A DNA stretch of 64,000 nt from Shewanella jiangmenensis (GTDB taxonomy: Bacteria > Pseudomonadota > Gammaproteobacteria > Enterobacterales > Shewanellaceae). Where the stretch lies: contig NZ_JAHEPS010000002.1 in assembly GCF_018596335.1 (NCBI RefSeq), forward strand, positions 62,001 to 126,000, written 5' to 3'. Shown here piece by piece: positions 33,051-43,940 of the stretch. Position 1 is the stretch's first letter; every line of letters begins with the position of its first letter. The notes under the pieces were generated by a model. The model was given only the letters and a program-made list of their open reading frames with translations. It was not told the DNA's origin and did no database searches. Made by a program: the position numbers and the translations under genes.

Positions 33051-34487
33051 ATGAGCGCCGCCCGGGGCATGCAGGCACGCAGAATAATGTTCGTGCTTGG
33101 CCTGCTGTTGCCTTTTAACTTAAGTGCAGGGGAGAGGGCTTCAGGCATCCCCACAGCCACCCCGGAAAGTTTTAAGGCGATGCTCGCGCAAAAGCCTGCA
33201 ACTCTGCTGCTTGATGATGGCCGCTATGCCTGCGGCGATACCATCGACTTTCCAATTGATCTTATCGCCCAATCCCCGGGTAAGGTGTTGTTTGATTGCG
33301 ACGGCGTCGGCTCGGGGCTCATTATCGCCGCGAGCGATATAACCCTGGATGGCATCCATTTTCACGGCGTTGGCGGCTCGCTGCTTAGCCTTGATGCGGC
33401 GGTAAAACTTACGCCCGGCGCCCACAGGGTGACGCTCGCCAATCTCAATATCGAGGCCGCAGGCTACGGTGTTCATGCAGAAGATGCTGATTTTCTTGAG
33501 GTTCAGCATAGCCACATTCGCGGCGATGCCAGTTTGCACCTCCTTGACCGTGGTGATGGCATTCACCTTAAGGGGGGCAGGGCGGCGCGCATCGCCCATA
33601 ACCGCATCGAGACGGTGCGGGACGGCATTTACCTTGAAAGCACACAAGGCAGTGAGGTGATTGCCAACCGTATGAATTCATTGCAATACGGCGTGCATAC
33701 CATGTACAGCCAAGGGGAGCTTATCGCCCTTAATCAGGCCGAAAATGTACTTGGGGGTTATGCGCTGATGAGCTCACAAGGGCTGCGGCTTGAAGAAAAC
33801 ATCGCCCTGCAGGCGAGCGACTTTGGGGTGCTTTTGAATGTCACTGAAGATACCCGCTTGAGCGGCAATTTGGTGAAAGCCAGCAAGGCTCAGGCTAAAG
33901 CCGGCACGGGTGCCAGCCTTGATATATTCAGTGTCGGCAAGGGGCTCTTTATCTACGATGCAAAAAGCAATTTGATTGAAAACAATCACTTTATTGATGG
34001 CGATGTCGGCGTTGCCATTGCCATGGGGGCGGAGGCAAACCGCTTTCATGGCAATGTTATTGCGGGCAATGGCGAGGAGCTGCGCTACACGGGCACTGTG
34101 GCCATGGACTGGAGCGGCGGGGGGCGGGGTAACTTCTGGGGCGGCCATTCGGGGCTTGATATAAATGGCGACGGCATAGGCGATGGGCCGTACCGGCCAA
34201 ACGACAGGTTTGACCGGCTGTTTCTCATTTACCCCGAGGCGCGCACCCTGATGCAAAGCCCGCTGGTGATGCTGCTTAAATCCCTCTCAGATGCGCTGGC
34301 GCTGGAGCGCGGTGAAGGGGTAACCGACCCTTATCCTCTGATGCAGGCACCTTCGTCAGCAGTGCATCTGCCGGAAATAGATTCTTCTGTTTCAGCCACG
34401 CTTGTTTCAACGAAGCTTGTTTCAGCCACGCTTGTTTCAGCCTCGCTTGTTCCTGCCACAAATGCCACGGGAGGTTTGTCATGGTGA
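33051..34487 (+). CDS. sirK: NosD-like exported beta-helix protein
   Basis: Periplasmic protein of 478 residues with a signal peptide (to about LSAGERA) and a right-handed beta-helix of NosD type: repeated ...NRIETVRDGIYLE..., NRMNSLQYGVHTMYS and NNHFIDGDVGVAIAMG turns, ending in WSGGGRGNFWGGHSGLDINGDGIGD, the NosD signature (read in two pieces). NosD, NosF and NosY form a machine that remodels NosZ for copper loading; this one should do so for SirA. Its C-terminus carries a low-complexity VSATLVS repeat and overlaps the next gene by 7 bases. Confidence 0.88.
   Translation: MSAARGMQARRIMFVLGLLLPFNLSAGERASGIPTATPESFKAMLAQKPATLLLDDGRYACGDTIDFPIDLIAQSPGKVLFDCDGVGSGLIIAASDITLDGIHFHGVGGSLLSLDAAVKLTPGAHRVTLANLNIEAAGYGVHAEDADFLEVQHSHIRGDASLHLLDRGDGIHLKGGRAARIAHNRIETVRDGIYLESTQGSEVIANRMNSLQYGVHTMYSQGELIALNQAENVLGGYALMSSQGLRLEENIALQASDFGVLLNVTEDTRLSGNLVKASKAQAKAGTGASLDIFSVGKGLFIYDAKSNLIENNHFIDGDVGVAIAMGAEANRFHGNVIAGNGEELRYTGTVAMDWSGGGRGNFWGGHSGLDINGDGIGDGPYRPNDRFDRLFLIYPEARTLMQSPLVMLLKSLSDALALERGEGVTDPYPLMQAPSSAVHLPEIDSSVSATLVSTKLVSATLVSASLVPATNATGGLSW
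34390..34455 (+). repeat. 15-bp tandem repeat near the sirK stop
   Basis: TTTCAGCCACGCTTG and variants occur four times in a row, coding SATLV, STKLV, SATLV, SASLV. The protein end shows nothing like this in NosD as known. Confidence 0.85.
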
Positions 34488-35257
34488 TTGATGCCCAAAT
34501 GCTTGGCTACAGCAGGCCGGGGCGCTGCAAAGTGTTGCCCGGGCTTTTTGGCAAAGACCAAACCTCGGGCACAGCCGCGCTGACGGAGGTGAGCTGTTCC
34601 CTCGCTGAGGGCGAGCTGTTGGCGCTCCTTGGTCATAACGGCGCGGGTAAATCGACCCTGATAAAGCTGCTGCTCGGGCTAATTGCACCAAGCCGCGGCA
34701 GCCTTAAGGTGCTTGGGCACACGCCCTCGCGCGGCATGGCGGGGGTGGGTTATTTACCCGAGCATTGCCGCTTGTACCCAAGGCTTAGCGGCAGTGAGCT
34801 GTTTGCGCTTTTTGGCAGGCTTAAGGGCGCGACTGCCGGTGAGGTGAATGAGCTTATTGAGGCGTTTAGTCTGGCTTCGCTTCTACATCGGCCGTGCCAG
34901 AGCCTGTCAAAGGGGCAGCTGCAGCGGCTCTCGCTTGCGCTGGCGCTCCTTGGTAAACCGAGGTTACTGCTACTTGATGAACCAACCACGGGGCTTGACC
35001 CCGGCGCTGCTGAATTTATGTATCAGCGCCTTGACCGCCTGAAGCAAAACGGCTGCGCGCTGGTGATTTGCAGCCACGATCTGGCGCTGCTGGAGCCGCG
35101 CGCCGACAAGCTGCTTTTTATCGGCAGCGGCAGGCAGCAGGCCTTTGGCCGCGCCGCTGACATTCTGGGCGGCGACAGCCTGCGCGCCGCCTATTCGCGG
35201 CTGATGCCCAATGCTTTTGGCGAAAGCTCAGACCCAGAGCTCATATCCAGAAGTTGA
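34481..35257 (+). CDS. sirL: NosF-like ABC transporter ATPase
   Basis: Cytosolic ATPase of 258 residues with Walker A GHNGAGKST, signature LSKGQLQRL, Walker B LLLLDEPTTGLDP and the switch histidine in ICSHDLALL. It pairs with the permease coded next and the NosD-like protein before, to couple ATP use to SirA maturation. It starts 7 bases inside sirK. A 13-bp perfect tandem repeat follows its stop. Confidence 0.9.
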   Translation: MVIDAQMLGYSRPGRCKVLPGLFGKDQTSGTAALTEVSCSLAEGELLALLGHNGAGKSTLIKLLLGLIAPSRGSLKVLGHTPSRGMAGVGYLPEHCRLYPRLSGSELFALFGRLKGATAGEVNELIEAFSLASLLHRPCQSLSKGQLQRLSLALALLGKPRLLLLDEPTTGLDPGAAEFMYQRLDRLKQNGCALVICSHDLALLEPRADKLLFIGSGRQQAFGRAADILGGDSLRAAYSRLMPNAFGESSDPELISRS

Positions 35258-35258
35258 G

Positions 35259-35284
35259 GCCAAAAGTCTATGCCAAAAGTCTAT
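35259..35284 (+). repeat. 13-bp perfect tandem repeat after sirL
   Basis: GCCAAAAGTCTAT occurs twice back to back, one base past the sirL stop codon. Confidence 0.9.
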
Positions 35285-35314
35285 GCAGAGCGCAGCAATA
35301 GGGAGTGAAGGGTG

Positions 35315-36151
35315 ATGACCAGTCTGGTAAGCAGCCACTGCGGCGACAAGTCAGCCCTGACGTTACAACCTTGCAGCAGCCGTGCCCTTGATGCGGTGCG
35401 CTTTATCGCCCGGCTCGAATGGCTGCAGGCCAAAAGGCAGCGGCTGCTCCTTATCAGCTTTGGAGTACTGCTGCTGCTGGGAGTTTGTGTGTGTTTATCT
35501 TTTTCGGCATCGGCAGGGCTCCTTGCCCAGCCGATGGCGGCGCTGCGCTCCCTGACCGCGCTTTGGAGCCTGACCTTGCCGCTGCTGGCGCTGATGGCGG
35601 GCTTTAAGGGCATAGTGGCCGAGCGTGAAGGCGCGACGCTGGGGCTGCTGTTGACTCAGCCTGTGTCAGCCGGGCAGCTGTTGCTTGGCAAATGGCTTGG
35701 GGGCGCGGCGCCGCTGCTGCTGGCGCAGACATTGGCGGCCCTTGGCAGTGCGCTGCTGTATCTGCTCGTTGCAAGCTCGGCGCCGCTTGAGTACTTCGCA
35801 GGGCTACTGCGGCTTTGGCTTGGCGGCGCGGCGCTTACCCTTGGCTGTCATCTCAGTGCGCTGGTGGTCAGCGCCTGGTGCCGTGGCAGTCAAAGCGCCC
35901 TGTTTCTGGGCCTGCTGTGGCTTGGGGCGCTGTTATTGCTGTGGGATTTGCTGCTGCTGGCGCTGCTGTTACTTGGCGCGATCCCGGGCGGCCTGCTTGA
36001 GGTGCTGGTGCTCCTTAATCCTGTCACTGTGCTCAGGGGCTTTGTGTTGCAGGCCGAGTTGCCGCTGTGGGCGCTCGGGCAGCTGCTGGTGCCTGTGCTG
36101 CTGTTTCGGTTTGGCCAGCTTGGCATAGTGCGCGGCTGTAACGAGCTTTGA
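35315..36151 (+). CDS. sirM: NosY-like ABC permease
   Basis: Integral membrane protein of about 278 residues with roughly six leucine-rich segments and the NosY-type cytosolic loop EREGATLGLLLTQPVSAGQLLLGKWLG (read in two pieces). It is the membrane partner of the ATPase just upstream. I take the ATG at 35315 rather than the GTG before it. It is the last gene of the sir operon; no clear terminator follows. Confidence 0.85.
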   Translation: MTSLVSSHCGDKSALTLQPCSSRALDAVRFIARLEWLQAKRQRLLLISFGVLLLLGVCVCLSFSASAGLLAQPMAALRSLTALWSLTLPLLALMAGFKGIVAEREGATLGLLLTQPVSAGQLLLGKWLGGAAPLLLAQTLAALGSALLYLLVASSAPLEYFAGLLRLWLGGAALTLGCHLSALVVSAWCRGSQSALFLGLLWLGALLLLWDLLLLALLLLGAIPGGLLEVLVLLNPVTVLRGFVLQAELPLWALGQLLVPVLLFRFGQLGIVRGCNEL

Positions 36152-36321
36152 GCTTCGGCCGCAGTGCAAAGTGCGACGCTTGGGTGATGAACTGTGATCC
36201 GTGATTCGTTTAGCAAAAAGCCTTTACCGCACATAGGCTTGAATGGGCGTAAGCTCACACACTGAATGGCGTCTGGCCAGTAGAATGCGGTAAAGATCAA
36301 CCTGTTGCGGCCGGAACCTGT

Positions 36322-37602
36322 ATGCATCAACTGACCCCCTACCTGATATTTGAGCCATCGGCCAAGGTGCTGGTGGATCAGCGTGACGACAGCCAGGTGC
36401 CTTTGACCTTCTCGGAGGCCCAGGTGCTGGCCGCCTTGCTTGAGTCCCCCGAGACCATTATTGCCAAGGAAGATCTGCTATCGATTGGCTGGCCCGACCG
36501 GGTTGTGTCCATGACCTCCCTGACCCAGTGCGTCAGCACCCTGCGTAAAAAGCTTGAGCCCTTTCCGGAGCTGCAACTGAAAACCGTGGCCCGCCGTGGC
36601 TATCAGCTACACATTTCCCGCCAGTCCCATGTGCATATGCTTGCCATCAACGACGGTGAGGCCATCAAGGATGCGCTGATTGGCGTGTCGCTGCGGGTCA
36701 AGCTCGCCGGTATTGTGCTGCTGGGGTTTATTCTTGGCGCCTTTTGGTATCTGAGCGACCGGCACGCCATGGTCAAGGATGTCAGCCGCTGGCAGTCCGG
36801 CGGCGATATTCCGTTGAATGTCGGTGGCAGTCTGGTGGAGGCTGAGCTTTTTTATCTTAAGGATGTGGACCGGCTGCATCCTTCGATGTGGCAGCGGCAT
36901 CTGGCGCCCGAGGGCAATCAGCTCAGCGATTATGGCCCGCTGTCGGGCTTTGCCGCCACCGATGGCAACAATTACTCCTTTGCCGTGTGTCCCGGCGAGT
37001 CGCCGACCGACTGCAGCGGCAAGCGCATCATCAATATCACCAGCATAGGCGAGGAGCCAGCAGGCCTCAGTATGGCGGAGTTTTTGCCGCTGAGTCGCCA
37101 GATGGAAGAGCGTATCCGCTACAACAAGGTGATATTGCCCGAAGCTCAAGCCGGCGGCGAAATTGAAGAGCATAACTTCCAGGCCGATGTGTATTTTCCG
37201 GTGGCGGGCGAGCTTCTGGTGCGGGCGGATTTAAGCCTGTCACTGGTGTATGAAGGCGCAGATACCGGTCAGTTCCATGTGTCGGCCTGCATTACCGATG
37301 AAAACTGCATTACCACCCCGATTAAATACCGGCTGCGGGGCGCATTCACTCAGTATCAAAGCCGCATTGGCAGCATGGATGTGGATGTGTTTCAGGTGAA
37401 GGTTTTGCAAAAAACCTTGGAAAAACCAGACAATGTCAGCGGCTCGGCGCTGCATTTTTACCGCGAGATCCGTAAGCACGATATCCGCGACGACACCCTG
37501 TACTTTTATCGGGTGTGGCAGGGCAAGGATACCGCCGTGTGGATAGTGCCGCAGATTGGCCATATTCTGGCCTGGACCCGCTACACCAGGGCGCTGCTCT
37601 GA
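36322..37602 (+). CDS. CadC/ToxR-like membrane transcriptional regulator
   Basis: One-component regulator of 426 residues: OmpR-type winged helix at about 15-100 (FSEAQVLAALLE, SLTQCVSTLRKKL, VARRGYQL), one membrane helix at about 128-150 (VKLAGIVLLGFILGAFWYL), and a periplasmic sensor part of some 275 residues that I do not recognise. It contains two cysteine pairs that may form disulfides (CPGESPTDC and CITDENC). It follows the sir operon by 170 bases in the same direction; whether it controls sir is open. Confidence 0.85.
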   Translation: MHQLTPYLIFEPSAKVLVDQRDDSQVPLTFSEAQVLAALLESPETIIAKEDLLSIGWPDRVVSMTSLTQCVSTLRKKLEPFPELQLKTVARRGYQLHISRQSHVHMLAINDGEAIKDALIGVSLRVKLAGIVLLGFILGAFWYLSDRHAMVKDVSRWQSGGDIPLNVGGSLVEAELFYLKDVDRLHPSMWQRHLAPEGNQLSDYGPLSGFAATDGNNYSFAVCPGESPTDCSGKRIINITSIGEEPAGLSMAEFLPLSRQMEERIRYNKVILPEAQAGGEIEEHNFQADVYFPVAGELLVRADLSLSLVYEGADTGQFHVSACITDENCITTPIKYRLRGAFTQYQSRIGSMDVDVFQVKVLQKTLEKPDNVSGSALHFYREIRKHDIRDDTLYFYRVWQGKDTAVWIVPQIGHILAWTRYTRALL

Positions 37603-37609
37603 TAATAAA

Positions 37610-37637
37610 AATCCCGGCCGGAGCCGGGATTGTTTTG
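37610..37637. terminator. Bidirectional terminator between the CadC-like gene and fre
   Basis: Stem AATCCCGGC / GCCGGGATT with loop CGGA; AAAA before and TGTTTT after, between convergent genes. Confidence 0.8.
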
Positions 37638-37653
37638 GCTGTTGCCGACGCGC

Positions 37654-38352
37654 TTATTTGATAAAGGCAAAGGCATCGCCATAGAGGTGTGGCTCGTCCA
37701 CGCCCATTTCGCGGAACTGCTCGCGGGCGGCGCCAACCATGTTGAAGCGGCCGGCGATATAGATGTCGTAGCCCACCAGGCTGATAAAGTCGGCCTTGAT
37801 TTGCGCCAGCAGATTGTTGGTCTTGCCATCCCAGTCGCCTTCGGCTTCTTCCACCACAGGCACAAAGTGCAGCCAGGGGTGCGCTTCGTGCCACTGGCGG
37901 GCAATCGACTCGTAATACATGGCATCCTGGGTGCGACAACCCCAGTACAGCTGGGTTTCAACCTTCTGGCCCAGCGCAATCTGCTGCTCGACTATGCTCT
38001 TGATGTACGAAAAGCCGGTGCCGCCGGCAATCAGCAGCCTTGGTCTGTGGCTGTCTTCACGCAGGAAGGCATCGCCGCCCGGGGCTTCGATGTCGATATG
38101 GGTTTCAGTCTTCAGGCGCTCAACCACCTGCATCGGGTAGCTTTCGCTCACCGCCGCACCGATGTGCAGCTCCAGAGTCTCTGCGCCGGGAGCCGAGGCG
38201 ATGGAGAAAGGACGCTTGTCTTTTTCGCCCATCACCACACACAGGTATTGGCCTGCCTTGAAATCGAAGGCCGTTTCCGGGGCCAGCTTGACCTGATACA
38301 CGGCGTCGTTGAACGGCGTGATACTGAGAACTTTACAGCGGATGTTGTTCAT
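37654..38352 (-). CDS. fre: NAD(P)H-flavin reductase
   Basis: Cytosolic enzyme of 232 residues, the normal length of Fre, which reduces free flavins with NAD(P)H. The flavin-binding motif RPFSIAS and the nicotinamide segment LIAGGTGFSYIKSI are present, and the C-terminus ends in GDAFAFIK. It lies just downstream of ubiD on the same strand, the usual gammaproteobacterial ubiD-fre order. Confidence 0.94.
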   Translation of the reverse strand: MNNIRCKVLSITPFNDAVYQVKLAPETAFDFKAGQYLCVVMGEKDKRPFSIASAPGAETLELHIGAAVSESYPMQVVERLKTETHIDIEAPGGDAFLREDSHRPRLLIAGGTGFSYIKSIVEQQIALGQKVETQLYWGCRTQDAMYYESIARQWHEAHPWLHFVPVVEEAEGDWDGKTNNLLAQIKADFISLVGYDIYIAGRFNMVGAAREQFREMGVDEPHLYGDAFAFIK

Positions 38353-38501
38353 CGATGTTCTTTAAAACCTCTGTGCTTTTTATGTCCCTTTCTGCTGAAG
38401 GGTTGGATTCAATGTCAGTTTGTATGCATTCAAAATAAGTATTGCCGCCATTGCGCCGAGGGCAAGGCGGCAACCGCTGCGGCCACAGGTGCCGCGGCGG
38501 A

Positions 38502-39983
38502 TTACAGCGTTGGTGCCCGGTCTATGCCAAGCTCATCCCAAATCGCATCGACGCGCTGTTTAACTGCTTCGTCCATCACGATGGGCGTGCCCCATTCGCG
38601 GCTGGTTTCGCCTTCCCATTTGTTGGTGGCATCCAGACCCATCTTCGAGCCAAGGCCCGCCACCGGCGAGGCAAAGTCGAGATAATCAATCGGGGTGTTT
38701 TCAATCATTACGGTATCGCGCTTGGGATCCATGCGCGTGGTGATGGCCCAAATCACGTCCTGCCAGTCGCGGCAGTTTACGTCTTCATCCACCACCACAA
38801 TAAACTTGGTGTACATAAACTGGCGCAGGAACGACCAGGCGCCCATCATCACCCGCTTGGCGTGGCCCGGGTACTGTTTGCGGATGGAGATCACCGCCAT
38901 CCGGTAAGAGCAGCCTTCGGGTGGCAGGTAAAAGTCCACGATTTCAGGGTATTGCTTACGCAAAATCGGCACGAACACTTCGTTCAGCGCCACCCCCAGC
39001 ATCGCCGGTTCATCCGGTGGACGGCCGGTGTAGGTGCTGTGGTAAATCGCATCTTTCCTGTGGGTGATGTGGGTCACGGTAAACACAGGGAAGCTGTCGG
39101 TCTCGTTGTAATAGCCGGTGTGGTCGCCGTAGGGGCCTTCCTCGGCCATCTCGCCGGGAGCGATATAACCTTCGAGGATAATTTCGCTGGTGGCCGGTAC
39201 TTCAAGGTCGCACGACAGCGCCTTGGCCACTTCAGTGCGCTCGCCGCGCAAGAGGCCCGCGAAGGCATATTCACTCATGGAGTCCGGCACAGGCGTCACC
39301 GCGCCAAGAATGGTCACAGGATCTGAGCCCAGCGCCACCACCACAGGGTAGTTTTCGCCGGGGTGCTGCTGCTGAAAATCACGGAAATCCAGCGCGCCGC
39401 CACGGTGGGACAGCCAGCGCATAATGAGTTTGTTCTTGCCCAAAAGTTGCTGACGATAAATGCCGAGGTTCTGGCGTTTCTGGCGTGGGCCCTTGGTGAT
39501 GGTCAGGCCCCAGGTCATCAGCGGCGCCACATCGCCCGGCCAGCAGTGCTGAATGGGCAGCTTGGTCAGGTCCACATCGTCACCTGTCAGCACCACTTCC
39601 TGACAGGGCGCGCGGCTAACTGTCTTTGGCGGCATATTCAGCGCCTGCTTGAACATGGGGATTTTGGCGATGGCATCTTTAAAGCCGCGCGGCGGCTCGG
39701 GCTCTTTCAGGAAGGCGAGCAGCTCGCCCACTTCACGCAGTGCCAGCGGGTCTTCTTTGCCAAGCGCCATGGCCACCCGTTTTGGCGTGCCAAACAGGTT
39801 TGCCAGCACAGGCATGCTGTGGCCCTTGGGGTTTTCAAACAGCAGCGCCGGGCCACCTGCACGCAGTACCCGGTCGGCAATTTCTGTCATTTCAAGATAA
39901 GGATCAACCTGATAGCTGACGCGCTTAAGCTCACCGCACTGTTCAAGGTGGCTGATAAAGCTGCGTAAATCCTTAAAACTCAT
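38502..39983 (-). CDS. ubiD: 3-octaprenyl-4-hydroxybenzoate decarboxylase
   Basis: Prenylated-FMN-dependent decarboxylase of ubiquinone synthesis, 493 residues. The start [15 protein letters not shown] at 39983 is the family start; the frame runs 20 codons further up without one. Family segments are visible along the length: [29 protein letters not shown], and the active-site stretch [11 protein letters not shown]. It is followed by fre on the same strand. Confidence 0.95.
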   Translation of the reverse strand: MSFKDLRSFISHLEQCGELKRVSYQVDPYLEMTEIADRVLRAGGPALLFENPKGHSMPVLANLFGTPKRVAMALGKEDPLALREVGELLAFLKEPEPPRGFKDAIAKIPMFKQALNMPPKTVSRAPCQEVVLTGDDVDLTKLPIQHCWPGDVAPLMTWGLTITKGPRQKRQNLGIYRQQLLGKNKLIMRWLSHRGGALDFRDFQQQHPGENYPVVVALGSDPVTILGAVTPVPDSMSEYAFAGLLRGERTEVAKALSCDLEVPATSEIILEGYIAPGEMAEEGPYGDHTGYYNETDSFPVFTVTHITHRKDAIYHSTYTGRPPDEPAMLGVALNEVFVPILRKQYPEIVDFYLPPEGCSYRMAVISIRKQYPGHAKRVMMGAWSFLRQFMYTKFIVVVDEDVNCRDWQDVIWAITTRMDPKRDTVMIENTPIDYLDFASPVAGLGSKMGLDATNKWEGETSREWGTPIVMDEAVKQRVDAIWDELGIDRAPTL

Positions 39984-40081
39984 ATGGAAATGCCTCAGTT
40001 TGCAAACATCTTTCGTGGCGCGCACTATATCATTAAAGCCCACAGGGCGGAATCAAAAGCGCCCATAGCAGGAGGGGCAGT

Positions 40082-40774
40082 ATGGCAAGGCTCAGGTGTA
40101 TGAAGTTAGTATCCTCCCTTGGACTGACGCTGTCGGTGACGGTAGCGGCAGCAACCTTTTTTACGGCCGCATTCAGTGCGACTGAGGTCAGCGCCGCTGA
40201 GCGGCTTGGCAGCACTGTGTGGGTTGGCAATGAAAATGGCCTTGGGCTCAGCTATTCCACCGGCGGCTATGCTGGCAATCAGGTGGGCGCGAGCTGGCAT
40301 CACAACAACTGGCCGTCGGGTTGGCGGCCGGGACTTAACTGGGGAGGCCACTGGAACTCGCCCTGGTATGGCCCTTGGCGTGACCCTTTTTACCGCGATC
40401 CTTTTTACCGAGATCCCTTCTGGCGCTATAACGATAACCGGTACTGGCAGCAGCGCGAATGGGAGCGTGACCGCGAACGGGAACGCGAGGCGGCGCAGGC
40501 CGAGCGTCAGCGGCGCCTGACCCAGCCAAGGCTGGTTGAGCCTGTGCCTCCTGCGCAAATCACCCGCAGCCAATCCCAGAGCCAGCCTGGCAGCCTTGCC
40601 AGCTTGCCGGACAACGCCAGGGTGATTATGGTCAATGGCAAACCCCGCTACGAATGGCAGGGGCAGCTTTACCGGCTCGACTGGGAAACCCAGCGTTACG
40701 TGCCTGACGCTGCAAGCGACAGCGCCGCTTCTGGCAGTAATCCGCCTGCAAGCAATCCGCCTGCGAAAAAGTAA
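40082..40774 (+). CDS. Exported Trp/Arg-rich hypothetical protein
   Basis: I do not recognise a family. Product of 230 residues with a signal peptide ending in TEVSAAE. Then comes a glycine/tryptophan/aromatic part, three DPFYR-type repeats (DPFYRDPFYRDPFWR, coded by a 15-bp repeat), and a strongly charged helix of alternating Arg and Glu (about 125-145). A final segment (RVIMVNGKPRYEWQGQLYRLD) looks folded, and the tail is Ser/Asn/Pro rich. Probably a periplasmic or envelope protein. Confidence 0.75.
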   Translation: MARLRCMKLVSSLGLTLSVTVAAATFFTAAFSATEVSAAERLGSTVWVGNENGLGLSYSTGGYAGNQVGASWHHNNWPSGWRPGLNWGGHWNSPWYGPWRDPFYRDPFYRDPFWRYNDNRYWQQREWERDREREREAAQAERQRRLTQPRLVEPVPPAQITRSQSQSQPGSLASLPDNARVIMVNGKPRYEWQGQLYRLDWETQRYVPDAASDSAASGSNPPASNPPAKK

Positions 40775-40781
40775 CCATAAA

Positions 40782-40808
40782 AAAACGCCGTCCACTGGAC
40801 GGCGTTTT
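40782..40808. terminator. Bidirectional terminator
   Basis: Stem AAAACGCCGTCC / GGACGGCGTTTT with loop ACT, between two convergent genes. Confidence 0.9.
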
Positions 40809-40822
40809 CAGTTTCAGGCTTA

Positions 40823-43201
<2,379 letters not shown>

Positions 43202-43270
43202 TCAATCCAACGCAGGCACGCCTGCGAAGGTCACAACAGCAAATTATTATTGGGTGAAACACCCTGAACC

Positions 43271-43288
43271 CATTGGCGTTAACCAATG
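43271..43288. promoter_or_regulatory. Palindromic site upstream of the M4 protease
   Basis: CATTGG-CGTTAA-CCAATG is a perfect 6-bp inverted repeat 121 bases before the start. A second perfect stem, CGCAGG-CACG-CCTGCG, lies at 43211-43226 in the leader. The first could be an operator for a LuxR/TetR-type regulator; the second a leader hairpin. Assignment is from symmetry only. Confidence 0.4.
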
Positions 43289-43448
43289 AAGAATTTTATG
43301 TTATTGGGATGTAAAAACGCGGGCAATTGCTCTAATGCACTATAGTTGGCAGGCATTTTTGGGGTGAAGCGCTACTTTCGGCTAACCGAAGTTGCAGCGG
43401 CATCAACCCCATTTTTCACTCAGTGAGGTGACAGGAGTTTATCTGCCT

Positions 43449-43829
43449 TCAGCGATATTTAATCGCCATCGGGATAATGGCCTCGCGGGAGCCTTTTTCG
43501 GCCCGCAGCCGCGCAAGATATTGCTCCCATAAGCTTATTTGATTGGTAGCGAGCTGATGTAATACCTGCCACGAATAAAGTCCGGTATCATGGCCGTCAT
43601 CAAATACCAGTTTTACTGCATAGTTACCCACTTGCTCTATGGCGCTGATATTGACCTCTTTCTTGTTGGTCACCAGCACAGGGTTGCCGTGGCCATGGAC
43701 CTCGGCAGAAGGGGAATACACCCGCAGAAACTCGCAGCTGAGCTGGTACTGACTGCCATCATCGAAACCGACTTCCAGCAGGCGTGATTTGCGTTTCAGC
43801 TTGAGGGATACGACATTGGGGTGGCTCAT
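43449..43829 (-). CDS. DUF971-family protein
   Basis: Cytosolic protein of 126 residues. The DUF971 fold, also found at the N-terminus of gamma-butyrobetaine hydroxylases, is visible in RLLEVGFDDGSQYQLSCEFLRVYSPSAEV (read in two pieces) and DGHDTGLYSWQVLHQL. Stand-alone members are thought to touch iron-sulfur metabolism, but no reaction is known. I start at the ATG at 43829 (MSHPNVVSL). It is divergent from the large STAND regulator. Confidence 0.88.
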   Translation of the reverse strand: MSHPNVVSLKLKRKSRLLEVGFDDGSQYQLSCEFLRVYSPSAEVHGHGNPVLVTNKKEVNISAIEQVGNYAVKLVFDDGHDTGLYSWQVLHQLATNQISLWEQYLARLRAEKGSREAIIPMAIKYR

Positions 43830-43940
43830 GTAAGCTCCAGAATGGGACAAAGCCCGATTATGGTCGCTTGCTTTTAAGCAATTGTGAACCCCGACACCGC
43901 CAAAAAACACAACAGATCACGGACTCGCGGCCAGGCAGAC

